From the NCBI GenBank assembly GCA_021821945.1, contig JAJZTF010000006.1, forward strand, positions 80,201 to 144,200: a DNA stretch of 64,000 nt. Reading direction: 5' to 3'. Shown here piece after piece: positions 8,066-17,014 of the stretch. Position numbers and translations under genes: made by a program. This DNA comes from Pseudomonadota bacterium (GTDB lineage Bacteria > Pseudomonadota > Gammaproteobacteria > Burkholderiales > Gallionellaceae). The notes beneath the pieces were generated by a model. The model was not told where the DNA came from. It saw only the letters and a program-made list of their open reading frames with translations, and did no database searches. The first letter of the stretch is position 1. Every line of letters begins with the position of its first letter.

Positions 8066-11000
8066 TTGTTTCCATATCGACAAATGACACCGCGCATGGC
8101 CATTGATGAACCGACAGGCACTGAACGTTTTCCCCTGATCTTTCTTTCACAGGAAGACCCTGCGGTTTCGTCCTTCTTGTCCGCCCACGGCTACAGGGTT
8201 GAAACCGTGGCGACTGCGCATGCGCTGCTCGCTGCCTATCGCGAGGGAGTCCATCCCGATGTCGTGGTGATGGGCATGCATGACCTTGACGAGTCTGCAA
8301 TTGCCAAGATCAGGGCGAAGGGCGGCTGCCTCGTGATGGCTGTCGATGACGACATCGAATCGCGCCTGCTGGCTTTCAAAATGGGCGCATGCAACTACCT
8401 CACCAGGCCGCTCGATGCGCAGAAGCTGCTTCATCTGTTGAACATCCTGACCTGCCGGCCACCTTCGACGCCCTACCACATACTGCTAATCGGAGGCATG
8501 GATTTCGAGGCAGACGCGCTGCGCTCTGCCGGAATGGAGGTGCAGGCAATACCGAACGATCCTGCCTGTGCGCTCGATACATTTGCGCATTTCTCGCCCG
8601 ATCTTCTGCTGATCGACATGGACGACGAAAATGGGCCTGCGATCGCGGCGATGCTGCGCGAACGCCATGCGCACATGCCCATCCTGCTCTTCTCCGAAGA
8701 ATCACCCGGCAAGCAGCGGATCGCATTCCGCCTGGACTGCGATGAAGTCATGCCCAAATCCCTGCCGATAGTGCATCTGGTCAATTCCGTTTCGGCAAGG
8801 GCGAGAAGGGCCAGACAGAAAAGCTCCACCATGAAGCGACTCAAGAGCACGCTCTACGAGCGTGAACGCGAGCACCTGGCGCTGAACCAGCATGCGATCG
8901 TGAGCGCCACCGACCACCGAGGCAACATCACCTACGTCAACGACAAGTTCTGCGAGATCAGCGGCTTCACAAGGGAGGAGCTACTGGGTCAAAACCACCG
9001 CCTGCTCAAATCCGGCGAACACCCTCCAGAATTCTACAAGGAACTCTGGAGCACCATTTCAGGCGGCAGGCTCTGGCACGGGGAGATCTGCAACAGGCGG
9101 AAAGATGGAACACCCTACTGGGTCGCCTCGACGATCACGCCCTTCATGGACAGCGAAGGCAAGCCCTACCAGTACATCTCGATACGGACCGACATCACCC
9201 ATGTGAAGGCATCCGAGATCGCGCTCGAACACCACAAGGAGAGGCTGCGCCGCGGCCAAGACTTTGCCAACATCGGCACCTGGGACTGGAACATCGAGAC
9301 CGGCGAGCTCTACTGGACAGAGCGCATCGCGCCGCTGTTCGGCTATCCCGCAGGAAACCTCGAGACTTCCTACGAGAACTTCCTCTCCGCGATCCATCCT
9401 GATGACCGCGATTCCGTGATCAATGCGGTCAATGCATCCCTGGAAAAAGACCTGCCCTACGAGATCGAGCACCGGGTCGTCTGGCCGGACGGGACGGTGC
9501 GCTGGCTTCTGGAAAAAGGTGCCGTGGTGCGGGACGGGACCGGCAAACCGCTGCAGATGCTGGGGGTCGTGCAGGACATCGACGAGCGCAAGCAGATCGA
9601 GGTCGCATTGCTGGAGCGCGATCACGAGCTGCAAAAGGCACAGAGGCTCGCGCATATCGGCAACTGGAAAGCCGATCTTGCCACGGGAGAACTCTTCTGG
9701 TCCGACGAAATCTACCGCATCTTCGGATATGAACCGAGAAGCTTCAAGCCCAGCATCGAGATCTTCATGAATGCAGTGCATCCCGAGGACAGGGAGAAGA
9801 TCCGGGAGAGCGAAATACTGGCTTCAAAGACCGGACTGCACGACGTGGTGCACCGCATAATCCGTCCGGATGGCTCCGTGCGCCATGTGCATGAACTTGC
9901 AAAGGCAATAACCGATGAGCATGGAAAGCTTCTGAGCCTGTCTGGCACGGTGCAGGATGTCACATCCCACATGGAAGACGAAGCAGCGCTGATTTTGGCG
10001 CGCGACGAAGCGGACCGCGCAAACCAGGCCAAGTCGGAATTTCTGTCCAGCATGAGCCATGAGCTCCGCACGCCGATGAATGCGATCCTGGGCTTTGCGC
10101 AGCTTCTGCAATTCGACGAGCATCTCTCGGAAGAAAACAAGGACAGCGTGCACGAAATCCTGAAGGCGGGCGAGCACCTGTTGACGCTCATCAACGAGGT
10201 GCTGGATCTTGCGAAGATAGAATCCGGCCACATCGATCTTTCCCTGGAACCCGTGGAAGTCTGCCCCGTCGTCGAGGAATGCCTGAATCTTGTCGCACCG
10301 CTTGCAGACAAACGCCATATCAGGATGGATCACTCTGGCCTATCGAACATCTTCGTGCGCGCCGACCGGATGCGCCTGAAGCAGGCATTGCTGAACCTCC
10401 TGTCCAATGCGATCAAATACAACAGGGAAGCCGGCAGCGTCAAAGTCGAGGTGCGCGACACGGGGCATGAGCGCCTGCAGATCCGGGTCGCGGACACGGG
10501 GCCTGGCATCTCCCAAGAAAACCTTGCGGACCTTTTCCAGCCCTTCAACCGCCTCGATGCACAGAGCAGCATAGAAGGAACCGGCATCGGACTGACCATC
10601 ACAAGGCGCATCGTCGAGATGATGGGAGGCACGATAGAAGTCGAAAGCAGGGTCGGCCAGGGCAGCACCTTCTCTATAGAACTGCCGATGGAGACCATGA
10701 CGGAGGTCAGAAAGCAGGATCATCCGGCAGTTTCAGGCATGAACGGTGCAAAATACGGTCTCTCTCACACCCTACTCTACATAGAGGACAATCCCGCGAA
10801 CCTGAAGCTCGTGACCCAGCTTCTGGGCCAGCGCAGACACCTCAGCCTGCTTACCGCCCATACTCCGGCACTCGGGCTCGAACTTGCGGAGACCAGAAAG
10901 CCCGATCTCATCCTGCTCGACATCAACATGCCTGGCATGAACGGCTACGAACTGATCAAGAGACTGAAGGCAGATGAAAACATCAAGGACATACCCGTGA

Positions 11001-11137
11001 TCGCGCTGACCGCGAATGCGATGCCAAGGGATGCGGAACGCAGCATCAAGGCCGGCTTCTCGGCCTATCTCACAAAGCCGCTCAACGTGGCCGAATTTTT
11101 CAAGACGCTGGACCGCTACCTTGAGGATGGCGAATGA
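8066..11137 (+). CDS. Hybrid sensor histidine kinase with two degenerate N-terminal receivers and three PAS domains
   Basis: This 1023-residue cytoplasmic sensor kinase has no membrane segment. Order: receiver-like domain (about 22-128) whose phospho-acceptor Asp is Gly70 and whose usual Lys is Arg114; second receiver-like domain (about 137-245) that keeps Asp184 and Lys231 but lacks the N-terminal acidic pair; PAS (270-380); PAS/PAC (395-510); PAS/PAC (525-638); HisKA with His665 in SHELRTPMNAIL; HATPase with DTGPGIS and GTGIGLTI; canonical C-terminal receiver with Asp952 in LLDINMPGMNG. The first Met (8066) has only a weak upstream site; starts at 8084 or 8096 are possible. Its stop overlaps the HD-GYP regulator as ATGA, its likely output partner. 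Confidence 0.92.
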   Translation: MFPYRQMTPRMAIDEPTGTERFPLIFLSQEDPAVSSFLSAHGYRVETVATAHALLAAYREGVHPDVVVMGMHDLDESAIAKIRAKGGCLVMAVDDDIESRLLAFKMGACNYLTRPLDAQKLLHLLNILTCRPPSTPYHILLIGGMDFEADALRSAGMEVQAIPNDPACALDTFAHFSPDLLLIDMDDENGPAIAAMLRERHAHMPILLFSEESPGKQRIAFRLDCDEVMPKSLPIVHLVNSVSARARRARQKSSTMKRLKSTLYEREREHLALNQHAIVSATDHRGNITYVNDKFCEISGFTREELLGQNHRLLKSGEHPPEFYKELWSTISGGRLWHGEICNRRKDGTPYWVASTITPFMDSEGKPYQYISIRTDITHVKASEIALEHHKERLRRGQDFANIGTWDWNIETGELYWTERIAPLFGYPAGNLETSYENFLSAIHPDDRDSVINAVNASLEKDLPYEIEHRVVWPDGTVRWLLEKGAVVRDGTGKPLQMLGVVQDIDERKQIEVALLERDHELQKAQRLAHIGNWKADLATGELFWSDEIYRIFGYEPRSFKPSIEIFMNAVHPEDREKIRESEILASKTGLHDVVHRIIRPDGSVRHVHELAKAITDEHGKLLSLSGTVQDVTSHMEDEAALILARDEADRANQAKSEFLSSMSHELRTPMNAILGFAQLLQFDEHLSEENKDSVHEILKAGEHLLTLINEVLDLAKIESGHIDLSLEPVEVCPVVEECLNLVAPLADKRHIRMDHSGLSNIFVRADRMRLKQALLNLLSNAIKYNREAGSVKVEVRDTGHERLQIRVADTGPGISQENLADLFQPFNRLDAQSSIEGTGIGLTITRRIVEMMGGTIEVESRVGQGSTFSIELPMETMTEVRKQDHPAVSGMNGAKYGLSHTLLYIEDNPANLKLVTQLLGQRRHLSLLTAHTPALGLELAETRKPDLILLDINMPGMNGYELIKRLKADENIKDIPVIALTANAMPRDAERSIKAGFSAYLTKPLNVAEFFKTLDRYLEDGE

Positions 11138-12198
11138 ACGGGGATATCATGAAGTCGGGGCGCATCCTCATCGTCGATGACGAACCCGCCAATCTGAAAT
11201 TGCTCGAGAAACTGCTCAATGCGCACGGCTATCTCAACATCGATCCCGTCATGGATGCGCGGGAAGTCATCGGACACTATCAGGCGCTCCGCCCCGATCT
11301 GATCCTGCTCGACATCAACATGCCGCATCTGGACGGCTACCAGGTGATGGAACAGCTGAAAGCGCTGAATGACCCATTGATGCCGCCCATCGTGATCCTG
11401 ACCGCGCAGCACGAGAAAAGCTATCTGCTGCGCGCGCTGGCCGCTGGCGCCCGGGATTTCATCACCAAGCCCCTGGACACCCTAGAGCTGCTGATGCGCG
11501 TGCGCAATCTGCTGGATGCGCAGCTTGCGCACCGCATGATGCACGATCAGAAGAAGGTGCTGGAGGAACTGGTCCTGGCGCGCACGGAAGAGCTGCGCCG
11601 CACCCAGCTTCAGGTTGTGCAACGCCTGGGCAAGGCGGCCGAATACAGGGACGAGGAGACCGGCGGCCATATCCTGCGCATGAGCCACATCTCGGCCCTG
11701 CTTGCGCGCTCCATAGGATGGAGCGATGCGGAATGCGAGCTGATGCTGAATGCCAGTCCCATGCACGACATCGGGAAGATCGGCATCCCCGATGCGATAC
11801 TTCTGAAGCCCGGAAAATTCGAGCCCCACGAATGGGAAATCATGAAGACGCATGCGGCCATAGGCGGCAGGTTGCTCGATGGCGACGACTCCGATCTCCT
11901 TCACATGGCTAAGGAGATCGCGCTCACCCATCACGAAAAGTGGGATGGCAGTGGATACCCAGGCGGCCTTGTAGGCCCGGACATCCCGATGTCGGGGCGC
12001 ATCGCCGCCTTGGCTGACGTGTTCGATGCGCTGACTTCTGCCCGCCCCTACAAGAAGGCATGGCAGGTCGAGGATGCGGTGAAACTCATAGAGGAAAACC
12101 GGGGCAGGCACTTCGATCCGATGCTGGTCGACATCTTCCTGCTCAAGCTCCCGCAAATTCTCGAAATCAGGAACCGCTTCGACGAGACCGACGCCTGA
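11134..12198 (+). CDS. Response regulator with HD-GYP phosphodiesterase domain
   Basis: This 354-residue protein joins a CheY-like receiver (about 9-125; IVDDEP acidic pair, Asp60 in LLDINMPHLDGY, Lys112 in TKPLD) to an HD-GYP domain (about 160-345). HDIGKIGIPD (211-220) and HHEKWDGSGYPGG carry the HD and GYP signatures expected of an active enzyme hydrolysing cyclic di-GMP, probably to GMP. The start overlaps the hybrid-kinase stop, so kinase and regulator are produced together and probably form one phosphorelay. An internal ATG at 11149 (MKSGRILIVDDEP) is an alternative start. The stop abuts the stop of the opposing gene. Confidence 0.94.
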   Translation: MNGDIMKSGRILIVDDEPANLKLLEKLLNAHGYLNIDPVMDAREVIGHYQALRPDLILLDINMPHLDGYQVMEQLKALNDPLMPPIVILTAQHEKSYLLRALAAGARDFITKPLDTLELLMRVRNLLDAQLAHRMMHDQKKVLEELVLARTEELRRTQLQVVQRLGKAAEYRDEETGGHILRMSHISALLARSIGWSDAECELMLNASPMHDIGKIGIPDAILLKPGKFEPHEWEIMKTHAAIGGRLLDGDDSDLLHMAKEIALTHHEKWDGSGYPGGLVGPDIPMSGRIAALADVFDALTSARPYKKAWQVEDAVKLIEENRGRHFDPMLVDIFLLKLPQILEIRNRFDETDA

Positions 12199-14799
12199 TC
12201 AGCAACGCTTGAACAGCAACTCGAATTCCTCCATCGGCAATGGCCTGCCGAATAGGTATCCCTGAAAGGCATTGCAGCCGCGCAGATCGAGAAACTCGAA
12301 CTGCGCCTGGGTCTCCACGCCTTCCGCGATCACCTCAAGCCCCATCGCCTCGGTCATCGCGATCACGGTCTGCACGATGGCCGCATCGTTGGGGTCCGTC
12401 GTTATGTCGCGCACGAAGGACTGGTCTATCTTGATCTGATCGAGCGGCAGGCGCTTGAGATACTGCAGCGATGAATATCCCGTGCCGAAGTCGTCTATCG
12501 AAAATCCGACGCCCAACCCGTTGATCTCGCGCATCTTCGAGATCGTCTCCTCGACATGCTGGAGCAGGACACTCTCTGTCAATTCGAGCTTCAATCGGGA
12601 AGGATCGGCGCCAGTCTCCTTGAGCACGCGTGCAACCTGATCCACGAAATCCGCCTGCCTGAACTGGATTGAACTTACGTTCACCGCGAGCACAAGATCG
12701 CGGGCGGGCTCATCTTGCTCCCAACGCTTGAGCTGTTCGCATGCGCGTTCAATCACCCACAGACCCACCGGCAGTATCAGGCCCGTCTCTTCGCACAACG
12801 GTATGAAATCCGCAGGCGAGATCAGACCGCGCTCGGGATGCACCCAGCGCAGCAGCACTTCGGCCCCGATCGGCCTGCGTTTACCGTCGACCTGGAGCTG
12901 GTAATGGAGGCAGAACTGTCCATCCTTGAGCGCGCTGCGCAGCTCCGTTTCCATCTGTATGCGCGCCTCGAGGGTTGCCTGCATGTCTGGATCATAGAAG
13001 CGTATCGCATTTCTTCCTGCCGCCTTGGCCTGATACATCGCCGTGTCGGCGAATTTCAGCAAATTGTCGATGTTCTCCTCATGTCCGCGAAACAGCACGA
13101 TGCCGATGCTGGACGTCGTGTGATGCGCATACTGATTGAGCTGATAGGGCGCGCTCAACGCGGCTCTTATCTTTTCGCTCACGAGCTCGGCCTGCAGCAC
13201 GGCCACGTTCACCTGCTCGCTCAGCATCTCGAACACAATGACGAATTCGTCCCCGCCCAGCCGGGCAACGCTGTCCCCGTCCCTCACGCATCCCTGCAGG
13301 CGGCGCGCCACCTCGGCCAGCAGCATGTCGCCCATGTCGTGCCCCCGGCTGTCGTTGAGCTTCTTGAAGTCGTCGAGGTCCAGAAACATCAGCGCTGCAT
13401 AGAATCCATTCCTGTCGCTCGCCGCGACGGCCTGATGAAGCCGGTCCATGAGCAGACGCCTGTTCGGAAGTCCCGTCAATTCGTCGAAGAATGCGAGCTG
13501 ATGTATCTTCTGCTCCGCGGCCTTGCGTTCCGTGATATCCAGAAAGGTCGTCACGGCACCCAGCACCTGGCCGTTCCTGATGATGGGATGGGACCAGTAT
13601 TCGACCGCGACCGGTGTGCCATCCTTGCGCCAGAACACTTCATCGTCCACATGGCTCGCCATTTTCTCCCTGAACACCTGATAGACCCTGCACGAATCGG
13701 CGGGATAACGGCTGCCATCGGCATGTGAGTGATGAATCAGGCCGTGCGTGACACGGCCCACGATTTCGCCCGCGTCCGCATATCCCAGCATGCGCAGGAA
13801 GGCCGCATTCACGAAGGTGCACACGCCATCGTTGTCGACGCCATAGATGCCCTCTGCGACGGAGTCGAGCAGCCGCTGCAGATTTTCCTGCGCATCCTGA
13901 AGTGCGCGCTGGGCAAGCTTGCGCTCGGTGATGTCGCGGCAGGCACCATATACCGTGCCGTCAGGCAGCAATGCCACATTGAGCTCCATCGGTATCTTCG
14001 CGCCATTTTTGCTAAGCAACCTGATCTCCCTGACATGGCGGTTACGGTCGGCAAGGATGCCTTTGGCCTCCTGCCGGTAGCGCTCCTTCCAGTCCTCGGG
14101 CACCAGGTCGAAAATGGTCATCTCATAAAGGCTCTTCCTGCTATAGCCCAGGATCTTTAGCATGGCATCGTTGACATAGACTATGCTGCCGTCGCGCTTG
14201 CAGATGAAAACCGCATCCGGCGAATGTCTCAACGTCATGCGGGATCGCATCTCGCTTTCGCGAAGCGAATGGGTCATCTCCCGCGCGTGCCGCTCGGTGT
14301 CCGACATCCTGTTGAGGTATTCCCTCTCCAGGCTTTCCAGCTTTCTTGCATGCTGTTTCTCGATCGCCCTGTCGTAGATGCTGGCAAGAATCCCCAGCAG
14401 GAACCAGACGGGGGCATGCATGGGCTCCAAGGAAAGCATCCATCCCTGTCTCTGGGGAAAAACATGCATCAGCATCACGCCTGCCGTCATGATCAATGCG
14501 CAAAGCGCGATTCTGTATGCGCCGATTCTTGTGCGCATCAGCATGAAGCAGGAAAGGGATGCCAGCCATACGGGTATGGCGGAGAGCAGATCCGAAACCC
14601 CCGCCGCAAGCAGGACCGCAAGGCCCAGCGTGAAGCTACCCGTCAGCATCCAGAGCGTGGCGATGCGTCCTGTATTCCTGCGCATGCGCTGCAGTTGAGC
14701 CCATGCAGCATAGAAACCCGCCAGCGAAATCAGCAATGCCGCCATCAGACTCCCCAGGGTGATCCGGAGCAAATCAAGCCTGTTCCTCCGGCTCGACAT
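12199..14799 (-). CDS. Membrane PAS-PAS-GGDEF-EAL protein
   Basis: About 866 residues from the ATG at 14799. Several hydrophobic segments fill roughly residues 10-145, then a coiled linker, two PAS domains (about 185-295 and 305-430), a GGDEF domain (LGGDEF about 514-519, with RDGD as an intact inhibitory site) and an EAL domain reading EVL (about 647-649) with ELTES, DDFGTGYSS and EGVET present. It should make and/or degrade cyclic di-GMP. The start lies 26 bp inside the upstream diguanylate cyclase gene. A TTG at 14772 with GGAGGA ahead of it is an alternative start. It is the last gene of the receptor-led cassette. Confidence 0.88.
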   Translation of the reverse strand: MSSRRNRLDLLRITLGSLMAALLISLAGFYAAWAQLQRMRRNTGRIATLWMLTGSFTLGLAVLLAAGVSDLLSAIPVWLASLSCFMLMRTRIGAYRIALCALIMTAGVMLMHVFPQRQGWMLSLEPMHAPVWFLLGILASIYDRAIEKQHARKLESLEREYLNRMSDTERHAREMTHSLRESEMRSRMTLRHSPDAVFICKRDGSIVYVNDAMLKILGYSRKSLYEMTIFDLVPEDWKERYRQEAKGILADRNRHVREIRLLSKNGAKIPMELNVALLPDGTVYGACRDITERKLAQRALQDAQENLQRLLDSVAEGIYGVDNDGVCTFVNAAFLRMLGYADAGEIVGRVTHGLIHHSHADGSRYPADSCRVYQVFREKMASHVDDEVFWRKDGTPVAVEYWSHPIIRNGQVLGAVTTFLDITERKAAEQKIHQLAFFDELTGLPNRRLLMDRLHQAVAASDRNGFYAALMFLDLDDFKKLNDSRGHDMGDMLLAEVARRLQGCVRDGDSVARLGGDEFVIVFEMLSEQVNVAVLQAELVSEKIRAALSAPYQLNQYAHHTTSSIGIVLFRGHEENIDNLLKFADTAMYQAKAAGRNAIRFYDPDMQATLEARIQMETELRSALKDGQFCLHYQLQVDGKRRPIGAEVLLRWVHPERGLISPADFIPLCEETGLILPVGLWVIERACEQLKRWEQDEPARDLVLAVNVSSIQFRQADFVDQVARVLKETGADPSRLKLELTESVLLQHVEETISKMREINGLGVGFSIDDFGTGYSSLQYLKRLPLDQIKIDQSFVRDITTDPNDAAIVQTVIAMTEAMGLEVIAEGVETQAQFEFLDLRGCNAFQGYLFGRPLPMEEFELLFKRC

Positions 14800-16114
14800 C
14801 GAGGAAACAGATCCTGTTGCGCCCCTCGTTCTTCGCCTGATACATCGCGGCATCCGCGCGTTGCAGGATGTCCTCCTGCCCCCTCCTGTGATCCATGAAC
14901 AGCACCGCACCTATGCTCGAGGTGCAATGGTGTTCGATCAGCACCCGCTCCTGTCCATGGGGCTGATGATGAAGAAAATAAGCCTCGGCCAATACCGTTC
15001 GGATCTTCTCGGCGACCCCCCGGGCAAGGGCCATGGAATGATCGCGATCGGCATCCAGGTGCGCCAGCATCACGACGAACTCGTCGCCGCCGAATCTCGC
15101 GACCGTATCTTCCTCCCTCAGGCACCCGCTGATCCTGCGCGCCGCCTCGACCAGCAGCAGATCGCCTGCTGCGTGACCGAATTTGTCGTTTAGCGGCTTG
15201 AAATTGTCGAGATCGATGAAAAGCAGCGCGCCGTAATAGCCTCCTCTGGAACAGGCCGCCAATGCCTGAGCCAGCCTGTCATTGAGAAGTCTGCGGTTGG
15301 GCAGGCTCGTCAGCGTATCGTAGAAGGCCAGTTCGTGCAGCTGCTGGGTCGCCTCATTGATGCGGCTTTGCAGGATCGAACGCTCGTGCTTCAAATCGGC
15401 AACCATCTGGTTGATGCCGCGGGACAGCACGGAAAACTCCCGTATGCCGCTTTCTTCGGTCACGTGCGCATCGAGATGCCCTTCGCCTATCGAATGTATC
15501 GCCTCGCTAAGCTTGGTGAGCGGCTTGATGATCCTGCGGGTCGCGATCTGCACGAGATAGAGCGTCAGAAGCAAAAAAACCATTGTCATCAGCAGTGCAA
15601 ACCTCAAAAGATCAAGCTTCTGCTGACGGGTCGCCTCCCTGCTCATTTCGAGCACCACGGCCCCCGCCTGCTCTGCGGCAGGTTTTGCATCCGCATCGCT
15701 GAGATCGATCTGCGTGGAAAGTATCGGGCGATAGAGCAAAAGCACCTTGCCATCCTCGTATATCGGCGCATCCGGACCCAGATGGCCAAGCGCATGCTCC
15801 ATGCCGGACAAATCGCCCGACCTGGCGATCGTCTGGCGTTTTGCATTGATCAGCTCGATTCCCTTTACATCCGACTCCTGCAGCGCGCTTCTTGCGATGC
15901 CGTCGAGATACAACGTGTTTCCCGAAAACACCCCGTATTCGCTGCTGGCAGAGAGCTGACGCACAAGCTGCTTTCCGCGCAGAATGAGGTTGCTGTCGAG
16001 ATCGGCATATCGGTCATGCAAAAGGGAGGCCTCGAGGAGGATCACCATGACCATCAAGGGCATCAGCGTGAACCAGATCACATGTGTCCGTATGCTGAAT
16101 TTTTTTCTCATCAT
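14774..16114 (-). CDS. Membrane diguanylate cyclase with periplasmic sensor and HAMP domain
   Basis: This 446-residue protein has TM1 (about 11-31), a periplasmic domain of about 135 residues, TM2 (about 169-190), a HAMP linker (190-245) and a GGDEF domain ending near 440. FGGDEF is at 341-346 and REED (333-336) five residues before it is an intact RxxD feedback site, so it should be an active, product-inhibited diguanylate cyclase. The periplasmic part resembles short extracellular sensor domains of GGDEF and kinase proteins, but I cannot name a ligand. The start overlaps the stop of the binding-protein gene (ATGA), suggesting the binding protein feeds the sensor. Confidence 0.92.
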   Translation of the reverse strand: MMRKKFSIRTHVIWFTLMPLMVMVILLEASLLHDRYADLDSNLILRGKQLVRQLSASSEYGVFSGNTLYLDGIARSALQESDVKGIELINAKRQTIARSGDLSGMEHALGHLGPDAPIYEDGKVLLLYRPILSTQIDLSDADAKPAAEQAGAVVLEMSREATRQQKLDLLRFALLMTMVFLLLTLYLVQIATRRIIKPLTKLSEAIHSIGEGHLDAHVTEESGIREFSVLSRGINQMVADLKHERSILQSRINEATQQLHELAFYDTLTSLPNRRLLNDRLAQALAACSRGGYYGALLFIDLDNFKPLNDKFGHAAGDLLLVEAARRISGCLREEDTVARFGGDEFVVMLAHLDADRDHSMALARGVAEKIRTVLAEAYFLHHQPHGQERVLIEHHCTSSIGAVLFMDHRRGQEDILQRADAAMYQAKNEGRNRICFLDVEPEEQA

Positions 16115-17013
16115 CGCTTGTCCTCCGATGATTTCCTGAGCTGAAGAAAAATCGCCTCATCTGTTCCGATGACCATCCCCAAGGTGCTGGCCACCGACCG
16201 GTTGATTGCGATGCTGTATTGTTCGGGATACTGCGCCTCCGGCAGCCTGCCGGTTTTCGAGTATGAAACAGCGGCATCGGCCGTCTGGAGGGCGAGCTGC
16301 TCAGGTGTGGAGAATATCGCGCACAGCGCACCTGCCCTGACATAGGCCTCCGAAAATCCGACCAGGGGGATGCCGCGCCTGTAGCTCGACAAGAGGATGT
16401 TTCTTATGCTGTTGGCATTGTAGATTTCGCTGTCCGGCACCGCGAGCAGCACATCGCTTGCGCTTAGCACCTCCTCGAGATCCGAGGACAATGTATCCTT
16501 CCCGCCCAGATGCCTTGCGATCAGAGTGCCGTGGCGCCTTGCAAGCTCGCTTCTCAGCCCCGCGATTTCCTGCGCTTCCGAATAAAGCACGCCTATTCTC
16601 TTGCGATTTGGCATCACGGCATGCAGCATCTCGACCTGCCTGTTCCAGGGCTGATCGAGATAGATCGCGGACATTCCGCCTTGCCTGGTCTCTTTCAGGT
16701 CCTCATAGGACTTGCTCGGTATCATCGCGGCAAGCAAGGGCTGGGATGTTTTCTCGGCCACGCGGTATGCGGCCCTTACCCCGACGCTTATGATCAGATC
16801 GCTCTTTTGCGAGTCGAAATCCTCGGCATGCTGGAGCTGATCGACGCGCATGCCCTGGGGCAGATCCTGCATGAAGGCCTTTGCAAAGCGCTGGTACAAC
16901 GGCGCATTGTCGCTCAGCACCAGGAGTACGCGAAAGTCGCCGGCCCGGACATCGCTTGCGAATACGCAAAGCAGCAGCAGGATGAGGGCGGGGATCCTTC
17001 TGGCCGATATCAT
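16111..17013 (-). CDS. Periplasmic ABC-type substrate-binding protein of the ABC_sub_bind family
   Basis: This 300-residue protein has a signal peptide (MISARRIPALILLLLCVF..., likely cleaved after VRA at about residue 24). The mature part resembles the ABC_sub_bind/TrpX-type family: MLHAVMPNRKRIGVLYSEAQ, SASDVLLAVPDSEIYN and YRRGIPLVGFSEAYVRAGA. No permease or ATPase gene is nearby. It lies 1 bp after the TonB-receptor stop and overlaps the diguanylate cyclase start, so it probably relays a ligand signal to the sensor protein instead of serving transport. The ligand is unknown. Confidence 0.86.
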   Translation of the reverse strand: MISARRIPALILLLLCVFASDVRAGDFRVLLVLSDNAPLYQRFAKAFMQDLPQGMRVDQLQHAEDFDSQKSDLIISVGVRAAYRVAEKTSQPLLAAMIPSKSYEDLKETRQGGMSAIYLDQPWNRQVEMLHAVMPNRKRIGVLYSEAQEIAGLRSELARRHGTLIARHLGGKDTLSSDLEEVLSASDVLLAVPDSEIYNANSIRNILLSSYRRGIPLVGFSEAYVRAGALCAIFSTPEQLALQTADAAVSYSKTGRLPEAQYPEQYSIAINRSVASTLGMVIGTDEAIFLQLRKSSEDKR

Positions 17014-17014
17014 C

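Noticed and set aside
12715..13728. Plus-strand open frame of 337 codons
   Set aside because: Antisense to the GGDEF-EAL gene, with no recognisable motif.
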